In this document: piece after piece, positions 9,072 to 17,054 of the stretch
Layout of the letters: every line of letters starts with the position of its first letter
Numbering within the stretch: the stretch's first letter is position 1
Assembly: GCF_004362045.1 (NCBI RefSeq)
Contig: NZ_SNWX01000004.1
Coordinates: 1 to 42,053 of the forward strand
Direction of reading: 5' to 3'
DNA from: Halanaerobium saccharolyticum
GTDB taxonomy: Bacteria; Bacillota; Halanaerobiia; Halanaerobiales; Halanaerobiaceae
Length of the DNA stretch: 42,053 nucleotides
Notes under the pieces: generated by a model
Told to the model about the DNA's origin: nothing
Databases searched by the model: none
The model's input: the letters and a program-made list of their open reading frames with translations, nothing else
Position numbers and translations under genes: made by a program

Positions 9072-9139
9072 TGGAAGTTAATTCTAAACTATAATTTTAA
9101 ATTCAGAGTCACGGCTGTACTGCTAAAAGTTGAAATCTA

Positions 9140-9168
9140 CCAGACAAGACTTCTGGCAGTCCAGCCAG
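9140..9168 (+). promoter_or_regulatory. Two overlapping, mutually exclusive hairpins in the GH127-GH31 gap
   Basis: CCAGA/TCTGG (9140-9156) and CTGGC/GCCAG (9153-9168) share four bases, so only one can form at a time. The 200-bp gap 9072-9271 otherwise holds no clear promoter or terminator. They could influence mRNA processing or readthrough between the two genes; this is speculative. Confidence 0.3.
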
Positions 9169-9271
9169 TAAATTACGCTAATTATTATCACAAAAATCGC
9201 AATATTCAAAATAAATTTTATATGGGCTGAGTAGTCCGAAAATAAAATTAATTCAAAAAAGGGGGAGCAGA

Positions 9272-11320
9272 ATGTTTAAGCAGGAAGGAAACAAATTATT
9301 GTATTTGTATGATAACGAAAAAGTAATGGTTGAGCCCTGGGGAGAAAATTCATTAAGAGTGAGAGTTACTCACAATAGTGATTTTAAAAATACAGACTGG
9401 GCTTTACTGCCACCAGAATCTATTGAAGCAGAAATAGAAATCGTAGAAAGTAAAAAAGCAGACACTGATGGTTTATTAGAAATGAATCTGGATGAAGATC
9501 AAAATTATGCGAAAATTAAAAATGGCAAAATAACAGCTGTTTTTAATTCAGCAGGTGTTTTAACTTTCAAAAATGATAAAGGCGAAATCTTGCTTCAGGA
9601 AAACTGGCAGCGCCGAAAAGATAATCCAAGTATGTCACTTAAAAAAAGCGGACGCGAAATGAAAGCTGTGGAGGGAGAAAATTACAGAGCAGTTTACCGC
9701 TTTCAGGCTGATGATCAGGAAAAAATTTATGGAATGGGTCAATATCAGCACAATTATCTGGAACTAAAGGGATGTTCACTGGAGTTAGCTCACCGTAATT
9801 CGCAGGCTTCAGTACCTTTTATGCTGTCCAATAAAGGCTACGGTTTTCTCTGGAATAACCCGGCAATTGGCTCTGTTACTTTTGCCAAGAACGGCACAGA
9901 ATGGATCGCAAAAAGCACAAAACAGGTTGATTACTGGATCACAGCTGGTGATCAGCCTGCAGAAATTGTAGAAAACTACGCAGAGGTAACAGGTAAAGTG
10001 CCCATGATGCCTGATTATGGAATGGGATTCTGGCAGTGTAAATTGAGATACCGGACACAGGAGGAAGTGCTTGAGGTAGCAAGGAAACATAAAGACTTAG
10101 GTCTGCCGATGGATGTAATTGTGGTTGACTTTTTCCACTGGACCCAGCAGGGAGAATATAAGTTTGATCCTGACTGCTGGCCTGATCCCGGAGCAATGAT
10201 CGACGAATTGGAAGAAATGGGAATCAAGGTCATGGTTTCAGTCTGGCCAACAGTTGATTATAGAAGTGAGAATTTTGAAGAAATGATGGAAAAGGGATAT
10301 TTGGTTAGAACAGAACGTGGTGTTAGAGTTACTATGCAGATGTTTGGTCAGGAGGTATTTTTTGATCCTACAAATCCTGAAGCAAGAAAGTACGTCTGGA
10401 ATAAAATCAAAAATAATTACTGGGATAAAGGTGTCAATATTTTCTGGCTTGATGAAGCTGAACCTGAGTACACAGAATATGATTTTGACAATTACCGTTA
10501 CTATCTGGGCTCAAATCTTGAGGTAGGTAATATCTATCCGGTCAAATATGCTAAAGCTTTTTATGATGGCATGAGAGAAGAAGGAATGGAAAATCCGCTA
10601 AACCTGCTTCGCTGTGCCTGGGCCGGAAGTCAGCGTTATGGAGCTTTAGTCTGGTCTGGAGATATTGATTCTACTTTTAATTCTCTGCAGCGTCAGTTAA
10701 GAGCCGGACTCTCAATGGGAATTGCTGGTATTCCCTGGGTAACAACAGATATCGGAGGTTTTCAGGGTGGCAATATAAACGACGAAGATTTCAAAAAACT
10801 ATTAATTCGCTGGTTTGAATTTGGATGTTTTAGTCCGGTCTTTAGATTACATGGTTATCGAATGCCCGGCAGTGACTTTGAAAATGATATGATCTCTGGA
10901 ATCGGCAAATTAGGAAGTGGAGCTGAGAATGAGGTCTGGAGTTACGGTGAAAAGTATTTTAAAATTATGAAAAAATATCTTTTCTTAAGAGAAAGAATTC
11001 GTCCCTATATCTCTAAACAGATGGAAAAAGCACATCAGGACGGAACTCCGGTTATTAGACCATTATTTTATGACTTTCCGGAAGATCAAAAGAGCTGGGA
11101 TATCGATGACCAGTATCTCTTTGGACCGGATCTGCTGGTGGCACCTGTAATTGAAGAGGAAATGTATCAGCGCCAGGTATATTTACCAGCAGGAGCAGAA
11201 TGGAAAGATGCCTGGACAGAAGAGGAATTCAGCGGTGGACAAACAGTAACTGTAAAAGCAGAGCTGGATACTATCCCCTTATTTCTTAAAGATGGTGCTC
11301 AACTGCCAATCAAAGCATAG
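9272..11320 (+). CDS. GH31 family alpha-glycosidase (alpha-xylosidase/alpha-glucosidase type)
   Basis: 682 aa, cytoplasmic (no signal peptide). After an N-terminal beta domain, a TIM barrel starts near residue 245 (MPDYGMGFWQCKLRYRTQEE). The nucleophile is D394 in FWLDEAEPE and the acid/base is D464 in WSGDIDSTF, both standard GH31 positions; the barrel ends with IGGFQGG and SPVFRLHGYR. The WLDEAEPE nucleophile motif and CKLRY are usual in the alpha-xylosidase-like GH31 branch. GGGGGAG precedes the ATG. It lies between GH127 and the sugar importer, so it probably removes alpha-linked xylose or another side sugar from imported oligosaccharides. It differs from the second GH31 at 14563. Confidence 0.88.
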   Translation: MFKQEGNKLLYLYDNEKVMVEPWGENSLRVRVTHNSDFKNTDWALLPPESIEAEIEIVESKKADTDGLLEMNLDEDQNYAKIKNGKITAVFNSAGVLTFKNDKGEILLQENWQRRKDNPSMSLKKSGREMKAVEGENYRAVYRFQADDQEKIYGMGQYQHNYLELKGCSLELAHRNSQASVPFMLSNKGYGFLWNNPAIGSVTFAKNGTEWIAKSTKQVDYWITAGDQPAEIVENYAEVTGKVPMMPDYGMGFWQCKLRYRTQEEVLEVARKHKDLGLPMDVIVVDFFHWTQQGEYKFDPDCWPDPGAMIDELEEMGIKVMVSVWPTVDYRSENFEEMMEKGYLVRTERGVRVTMQMFGQEVFFDPTNPEARKYVWNKIKNNYWDKGVNIFWLDEAEPEYTEYDFDNYRYYLGSNLEVGNIYPVKYAKAFYDGMREEGMENPLNLLRCAWAGSQRYGALVWSGDIDSTFNSLQRQLRAGLSMGIAGIPWVTTDIGGFQGGNINDEDFKKLLIRWFEFGCFSPVFRLHGYRMPGSDFENDMISGIGKLGSGAENEVWSYGEKYFKIMKKYLFLRERIRPYISKQMEKAHQDGTPVIRPLFYDFPEDQKSWDIDDQYLFGPDLLVAPVIEEEMYQRQVYLPAGAEWKDAWTEEEFSGGQTVTVKAELDTIPLFLKDGAQLPIKA

Positions 11321-11437
11321 TTTTTCATTATAAATTACTGAACTAATAGACTTTGAAGCAGGAGGTGAAAAAGCTTTTTGTCGGTTTAAGTTTAAAAAAA
11401 TCTAAGTTATGGATTAAAAAACCTAGGAGGTAAAAAA

Positions 11438-12658
11438 ATGCAAAAACGTTCAGTTTTATTAATTACTCTAATTTCACTGCTCTTAGTCTTAAGTATCCCT
11501 ACAGCCGTTGTGGCTCAGACAACTGTTGATGTCTGGCACTATTTTGCACCCGGAACAAATGCTCTGCGCTGGGCTGTTGACGAATGGAACGGAAGTCATG
11601 AGGATGTTAAAATCAATCACAGATATATACCATTTGCTGACTTTAAACGCGAGGTAACCAAGGCGATTACCACCAATACGGTTCCTGATATTATCTTTGT
11701 TGACAATCCTGATCATGCTCAATATGCAGCCATGGGAGCCCTGGCTGACATTACCGAATATGTGGAAGAATGGGGTCAGGCAGATAAGTATTTTGATGGT
11801 CCCTGGAATTCCACTATGTATGAGGGCAAAAATTATGGTATACCTCAAAACAGTAATACAATAGTTTTATTTTATAATAAAGATATGGTAGAAGCAGCGG
11901 GATTAGAAGGACCACCAGAAACCTGGGCAGACTTTAGAGAATATGCAGAAAAACTGACCAGTAAAGAAGATAATGTTAGAGGTTTATCAATGTGTCTGCG
12001 TAAAGCAGAAGACGGAGTCTTTCAATTCCTTCCTTTTCTGCAGATGGGTGGAGGAGATATCTATAATCTTGACGCCCCGGAAGCAGCTGCTGGTTTAAAA
12101 ATGCTTTCCGATATGTATCAAAATGGCTGGGTAACTCCCGAATCTATTAACTTCGATCAGTCAAGTGCGATGGGGGTTTTTGCCAGTCAGAATTCAGCTA
12201 TGACCATAACTGGACCCTGGGATTTAAGCCAGCTGAAAGATGTTGATTTTAACTGGGATGTTGCCTTACTTCCTTATAAAGAAGATGTTGGAATCAGAGC
12301 TTCAGCCCTGGGAGGAGAAAACTTTGCAATCATGAAAGGTGCCGATAATGTAGAAGAAGCCTGGGAATTTATCAGATGGACTCAACGTAGAGATTTTGTT
12401 GAGCAGATGTATATTAAAGGTGGACGCTTACCTTCCAGAAGTGATGTAGCGGAAGAATCAGACTACTGGAGAGATGATCCAGTACAGCGTACATTCTTAG
12501 AACAATTAGAGTATGCAAAGGCCAGAGGACCTCATCCAAAATGGCCCCAGATTTCAAATGAACTCCAGCTTGCAATGCAGAAAGCATTAACCGGACAGGC
12601 AGCTCCAGAAGAAGCTCTAGCAGAAGCAGCAGCAAATATAGAATCAATACTTGAATAG
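11438..12658 (+). CDS. Sugar ABC transporter solute-binding protein
   Basis: 406 aa. Residues 1-26 are a signal peptide (Lys/Arg start, long hydrophobic core, cleavage after VVA) with no lipobox Cys, so the mature protein would be periplasmic, fitting a diderm cell. The body is an extracellular solute-binding family 1 protein (VDVWHYFAPGTN at the mature start, GIPQNSNTIVLFYNKDMVEAAGL, and GGENFAIMKGADNVEEAWEFIRW). It captures oligosaccharides for the two permeases downstream. AGGAGG lies just upstream of the ATG. A strong hairpin follows the gene, which would favour more binding protein than permease. Confidence 0.9.
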   Translation: MQKRSVLLITLISLLLVLSIPTAVVAQTTVDVWHYFAPGTNALRWAVDEWNGSHEDVKINHRYIPFADFKREVTKAITTNTVPDIIFVDNPDHAQYAAMGALADITEYVEEWGQADKYFDGPWNSTMYEGKNYGIPQNSNTIVLFYNKDMVEAAGLEGPPETWADFREYAEKLTSKEDNVRGLSMCLRKAEDGVFQFLPFLQMGGGDIYNLDAPEAAAGLKMLSDMYQNGWVTPESINFDQSSAMGVFASQNSAMTITGPWDLSQLKDVDFNWDVALLPYKEDVGIRASALGGENFAIMKGADNVEEAWEFIRWTQRRDFVEQMYIKGGRLPSRSDVAEESDYWRDDPVQRTFLEQLEYAKARGPHPKWPQISNELQLAMQKALTGQAAPEEALAEAAANIESILE

Positions 12659-12671
12659 AAATCTCATATCA

Positions 12672-12695
12672 GGGCCCTGGATTTTTCCGGGGCCC
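12672..12695 (+). promoter_or_regulatory. Intercistronic GC-rich hairpin after the binding-protein gene
   Basis: GGGCCCTGG pairs with CCGGGGCCC (9 bp, one G-U) around an ATTTTT loop. No T-run follows, so it is a poor terminator. Such stems behind binding-protein genes protect the upstream mRNA from 3' decay and let some transcription reach the permeases. Confidence 0.65.
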
Positions 12696-12727
12696 AAATT
12701 TAGAAGAAGGAAAGGAGTAGAGTCTAA

Positions 12728-13621
12728 ATGAATTTTAAAAGCTGGATGCGTAAAAAAGGATATTTATATGTATTTTTAGCACCTTCTATTATTTTTATGG
12801 GCATCTTTACAGCTTATCCAATTATCTATAATTTTATTATCAGTCTGCAGGATGTTAATGTAATGACCCTGGCCCAGCCGGATAAGGAATTTGTTGGTTT
12901 AAAAAACTATATTGAAATCATTACTAACCCTACTTTTCTGGAGGTCTTTAAAAACTCAGCTGTTTTTACCCTGGGAAGTGTATTTTTTCAATTTATAATT
13001 GGCTTTGCTTTAGCTATGTTTTTAGTGAAAAAATTTCCCTTAAATAATTTTGTTAGAGGATTTATTGTAGTTGGCTGGGTTATCCCCCCCGTAGTTGTAG
13101 GTACAGTCTGGAAGTGGTTACTAAATACTGATTTTGGTTTAATAAACTATTTTCTTTCCCAATTTCATATCTTAAATAATAATATTAGCTGGCTGACCAA
13201 TCCTGATATGGCAATGATCGGAATCCTAATTGCAAATATCTGGCTGGGAATTCCTTTTAATATGATGCTTTTAATTGGTGGTCTAACCGGTTTACCACAG
13301 ACGGTTTTCGAAGCAGCAGACATTGATGGAGCAAACTGGTTTCAGAAATTATTTTTTCTAACAATTCCAATGCTCAGACAGACTATTTCTGCTACTTTAA
13401 TGCTGGGAATTATTTATACTTTTAAAGTTTTTGCTCTGATCTGGGTGATGACAGGTGGAGGTCCTGTAAATGCGACAAATGTATTACCAACCTGGTCCTA
13501 TCAACTTTCTTTTGATTTTTTCAACTTTAGCCAGGGAGCAGTAGTGGCCAATTTAATGTTTTTACTTATGCTTATATTCTCTATTATTTATATTAATTAT
13601 TCAGCAGGGAGGGAAGATTAA
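12728..13621 (+). CDS. Sugar ABC transporter permease (MalF/UgpA type)
   Basis: 297 aa with six predicted membrane spans; the N-terminal span follows SWMRKKGYLYVFLAPSIIF. The cytoplasmic EAA loop is EAADIDGANWFQKLFFLTIP, which contacts the ATPase. It forms a heterodimer with the product of the next gene, whose ATG overlaps this stop codon by one base. AAGGAG precedes the start. No ATP-binding subunit is encoded in the locus, so a shared MsmK/MalK-type ATPase from elsewhere must energise it (inference from absence). Confidence 0.9.
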   Translation: MNFKSWMRKKGYLYVFLAPSIIFMGIFTAYPIIYNFIISLQDVNVMTLAQPDKEFVGLKNYIEIITNPTFLEVFKNSAVFTLGSVFFQFIIGFALAMFLVKKFPLNNFVRGFIVVGWVIPPVVVGTVWKWLLNTDFGLINYFLSQFHILNNNISWLTNPDMAMIGILIANIWLGIPFNMMLLIGGLTGLPQTVFEAADIDGANWFQKLFFLTIPMLRQTISATLMLGIIYTFKVFALIWVMTGGGPVNATNVLPTWSYQLSFDFFNFSQGAVVANLMFLLMLIFSIIYINYSAGRED

Positions 13622-14448
13622 TGATGAAAAAATTGATGAATAATAAATATCTATATTCAGTGATTGCAATTTTAATTTTAATAATTTATTTTACTCCCCT
13701 GTACTGGATGTTTATTTCTGGTTTTAAACCACCTCAGGATCTTTTTGGGTATCCGCCAAAATTAATACCGACCAATATTACCTTTGAACCGATGCAGGAG
13801 GTTTTTGAATCGGGAGTTTTAAGATATTTAGGAAATAGTTTTTTGATAGCTGGTTCTTCAATGATATTTACGATGATAGTTGCTTCACTTGGAGCTTATG
13901 CAATTGCAAGATTAAAATCCCGCTGGGCAAACTGGATTCTTTTATTTTTCCTGGTAGCCCAGATGTTACCACCGGTTTTGATGGCAACTCCGCTGTTTAT
14001 TATCTTCTATAATATGGGGCTGACCAATACCTATCTGGCAGTTATTCTGGCTAATTCAACGCTGGCGGTTCCCTTTGCAGTAATAATGCTGCGGACAGTT
14101 TTTTTACAGGTTCCAGTTGAGCTCGAAGAAGCTGCCATGATTGACGGCTGTACAAGGCTGCAGACTGTAATTAAGATTACCTTTCCTGTAGCTAAAAGTG
14201 GGATGGTTGTGGTCTCCGTATTTTCATTTATTTTCGCTTTTGGTGATTTTATTTATGCCCTCTCACTGATGAATCAGCAGGAAATGCAGCCGGCAACTGT
14301 TGGTCTTTATAATTTTATGGGCTCTCAGGCTGTACAGTGGAATAGTGTTATGGCCTTTTCTGCCCTCACTGCTCTGCCCTTAATAATTATTTTTATTGTG
14401 CTCCAGAAACGGATTGTGCAGGGACTTTCTGCCGGGGCATTTAAGTAA
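13621..14448 (+). CDS. Sugar ABC transporter permease (MalG/UgpE type)
   Basis: 275 aa, six predicted spans. The EAA loop is EEAAMIDGCTRLQTVIKITFP and the C-terminus ends with QKRIVQGLSAGAFK, typical of MalG-type carbohydrate permeases. Translation is coupled to the upstream permease by a one-base TAATG overlap. It is the partner of the MalF-type protein in the same importer. Confidence 0.9.
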   Translation: MMKKLMNNKYLYSVIAILILIIYFTPLYWMFISGFKPPQDLFGYPPKLIPTNITFEPMQEVFESGVLRYLGNSFLIAGSSMIFTMIVASLGAYAIARLKSRWANWILLFFLVAQMLPPVLMATPLFIIFYNMGLTNTYLAVILANSTLAVPFAVIMLRTVFLQVPVELEEAAMIDGCTRLQTVIKITFPVAKSGMVVVSVFSFIFAFGDFIYALSLMNQQEMQPATVGLYNFMGSQAVQWNSVMAFSALTALPLIIIFIVLQKRIVQGLSAGAFK

Positions 14449-14562
14449 ATTGATTTTAAAATACTGCAGTTTATTATATAATTGAATGAAGTGTTGGTAT
14501 TTTTAATTATAGATTTAAAGTTACTGCATAAAAATTTTAGTAAATTGAAATGGAGGCTGAAA

Positions 14563-16920
14563 ATGAAATTTACCGAAGGATACTGGCTGAGAAGCGAAAA
14601 AGCTAATCCAATTTATGCTTCCCAGGCCTATAAAGTAGAAGAAATAGAAAATGGAATGAAAATTATTGCTCCCGGGCAGAAAATAGAATCCCGGGCCCAG
14701 ACTTTAAATATCGGCACCATAACTCTGGAGTTTAGAGCGGTGGCTGAAAATGTAATTGAAGTTAAAAATTATCACCACCAGGGTTATGATTCGGGTCAGA
14801 TTGAATTTGAGAAAAATAAAGCTCCCCGCCCGGTGGAAGTCACAATTACTGACAAGGAAGCACTGATGGAAGTAGATGATTTAAAGATTAGAGTTGACCG
14901 CGAAAACTGGAAGTATCAGTTTGAAGCAGAGGGAGAAGTATTAACCTCCTGTGGTTTTAGAAACCTGGGCTATCTGCGCTATGATAAAAAAATTTCTTCT
15001 ATGCTGCCTGGTGACAATTATTTAAAAGCAGATTATGATCCCTACATGCTGACAGAATTATCTCTGGCACCGGGAGAATGTGTTTACGGCCTGGGAGAGC
15101 GCTTTACCGCCTTTGTCAAAAATGGGCAGGTAGTTGAGACCTGGAATGAGGATGGAGGAACCTCTTCGCAGGTAGCATATAAGAGTATTCCTTTTTATAT
15201 GACCAGCCGTGGTTATGGAGTTTTTGTTGATCATGCTGACAATATTTCCTTTGAAGTAGCAAGTGAAAAGGTGGAATATGTAGGCTTTTCGGTTCCGGGA
15301 GAGGAGCTGCGCTATAATTTCATTTACGGCAAAAATAACAAAGAGGTTCTCAGCCGCTATACTGAGCTGACCGGAAAACCGGCCTTACCTCCCGCCTGGT
15401 CTTTTGGACTCTGGTTATCGACTTCTTTTACCACCGATTATGATGAAGAAACTACCAGTTCTTTTATCGAAGGAATGGCAGAGCGAGATATTCCGCTGGA
15501 TGTTTTCCATTTTGACTGTTTCTGGATGGAAGAGCTTAACTGGACCAATTTAAAGTGGGATCAGCGAACTTTTCCAGATCCAGAGTCAATGCTGGAGCGT
15601 TATCATCAGAAAGGTTTAAAGGTCTCTGTCTGGATTAATCCCTACATAGCTCAGGAATCAGAAATGTTCAGGGAAGGCTCAGCAAATGATTACCTGCTTA
15701 AGAGAAAAGACGGTAAGGGAATTAAACAGATTGATCACTGGCAGCCGGGAATGGCTCTGGTTGATTTTACCAATCCGGAGGCAGTAAAGTGGTTTCAGAA
15801 AAAATTAAAGGCGCTGCTGAAAATGGGAGTAGATACCTTTAAAACTGATTTTGGCGAAAGAATTCCGGTTGATGTGGAGTACTTTGACGGTTCTGATCCC
15901 AATTCAATGCATAACTATTACACTTATTTATATAATAAGGCAGTTTTTGAAGTTGTGGAAAAAGAAAGAGGAAAAGGCAATGCAGTATTATTTGCCCGCT
16001 CTGCAACTGCAGGCAGTCAGAAGTTCCCGGTTCACTGGGGAGGAGATAGCTCGGCCAGTTATGCTTCGATGGCTGAAACCCTGCGCGGAGGCCTCTCTTT
16101 TGCAATGTCCGGTTTTTCTTTCTGGTCTCATGATATTGGTGGTTTTGAACAGACAACCACCCCTGATTTATATAAGCGCTGGGTTCAGTTTGGGCTTCTT
16201 TCCAGTCACAGCCGGCTGCATGGTTCCGAGAGCTACCGAGTTCCCTGGCTTTTTGATGAGGAAGCTTCTAAAGTTTTAGAAAAGTTTACTAAACTGAAAA
16301 TGAGATTGATGCCCTATCTTTATTCAATGTCGGTTCAGGCTCAAAATACAGGAATTCCAGTAATGAGGCCTCTGATTTTAGAGTTTGATCAGGATTCAGC
16401 AGTTAAATATCTGGATATGCAGTACATGCTGGGAGATTCACTGCTGGTGGCTCCAATTTTTAATCAAAATGGTAAAGCAGAATATTATCTACCGGCAGGG
16501 AAATGGACCCATTATCTAAATGGTGAAGTTAAAGTGGGAGGCCGCTGGTATCAGGAAGAATATGATTATTTTTCTCTGCCACTATTTGTCAGAGAAAACA
16601 GCCTGATTGCCGAAGGTGCAAGGGATGATCAGGCTGAATATGATTATCTTAAGGGAGTTAGTCTCCATTTGTATCAGCTGCAGGAAGGTCAGGAAGCTGC
16701 CGTAGAATTAGTAAATACTGATGGAAAAATAGTTAACCGAGTTACAGCTATAAGAAACAATGACAGGCTAGAATTTAAACTGGAGCAGCTGGAAGAGAAG
16801 ATGAAGCTCATTTTGCATGCTGTTTCTGAAGTCAAAGCAGTAGAGGGTGGAAGCTATGTCCCAGAGGATAACAGGATTGTAATTACTCCCTCGGCAAAGA
16901 AGATAATTGTTGAATTATAA
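14563..16920 (+). CDS. yicI: GH31 alpha-xylosidase, YicI type
   Basis: 785 aa from the ATG at 14563, which follows GGAGG; upstream in-frame ATG/TTG codons have no ribosome site, and the chosen N-terminus MKFTEGYWLR matches the way YicI proteins start. The nucleophile is D429 in KTDFGERIP and the acid/base is D495 in HWGGDSSAS, spaced 66 residues as in E. coli YicI (D416/D482). The enzyme releases alpha-xylose from the non-reducing end of isoprimeverose and xyloglucan oligosaccharides in the cytoplasm. It is the last gene of the sugar operon and is followed by a terminator. It strongly supports xyloglucan-type substrates for the locus. Confidence 0.92.
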   Translation: MKFTEGYWLRSEKANPIYASQAYKVEEIENGMKIIAPGQKIESRAQTLNIGTITLEFRAVAENVIEVKNYHHQGYDSGQIEFEKNKAPRPVEVTITDKEALMEVDDLKIRVDRENWKYQFEAEGEVLTSCGFRNLGYLRYDKKISSMLPGDNYLKADYDPYMLTELSLAPGECVYGLGERFTAFVKNGQVVETWNEDGGTSSQVAYKSIPFYMTSRGYGVFVDHADNISFEVASEKVEYVGFSVPGEELRYNFIYGKNNKEVLSRYTELTGKPALPPAWSFGLWLSTSFTTDYDEETTSSFIEGMAERDIPLDVFHFDCFWMEELNWTNLKWDQRTFPDPESMLERYHQKGLKVSVWINPYIAQESEMFREGSANDYLLKRKDGKGIKQIDHWQPGMALVDFTNPEAVKWFQKKLKALLKMGVDTFKTDFGERIPVDVEYFDGSDPNSMHNYYTYLYNKAVFEVVEKERGKGNAVLFARSATAGSQKFPVHWGGDSSASYASMAETLRGGLSFAMSGFSFWSHDIGGFEQTTTPDLYKRWVQFGLLSSHSRLHGSESYRVPWLFDEEASKVLEKFTKLKMRLMPYLYSMSVQAQNTGIPVMRPLILEFDQDSAVKYLDMQYMLGDSLLVAPIFNQNGKAEYYLPAGKWTHYLNGEVKVGGRWYQEEYDYFSLPLFVRENSLIAEGARDDQAEYDYLKGVSLHLYQLQEGQEAAVELVNTDGKIVNRVTAIRNNDRLEFKLEQLEEKMKLILHAVSEVKAVEGGSYVPEDNRIVITPSAKKIIVEL

Positions 16921-16946
16921 AAGTAGACATATAATAATTTAAGTGA

Positions 16947-16973
16947 GACAGCTCTGAGAGGGGCTGCCTTTTT
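16947..16973 (+). terminator. Terminator after the alpha-xylosidase gene
   Basis: GACAGCTC pairs with GGGCTGCC (one mismatch, one G-U) and is followed by TTTTT. It closes the carbohydrate operon. Confidence 0.65.
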
Positions 16974-17054
16974 CTAACTGGTAGAGTAAAGCTGGCTGTG
17001 TTATAATAAATTTAAGTGAACTAAAGAATTTTTCTTAGAGGATGGTGACTGTTA

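Noticed and set aside
10317-10526. Reading frames inside and opposite the GH31, GH127 and other long genes
   Set aside because: They lack ribosome sites, lie wholly within well-supported genes and show no family features.
11367-11435. Possible 22-codon leader peptide before the binding-protein gene (GTG start, ending on the gene's own AGGAGG)
   Set aside because: The GTG overlaps the AGGAGG that would serve it, so it cannot be translated efficiently, and no regulatory codon pattern is seen.
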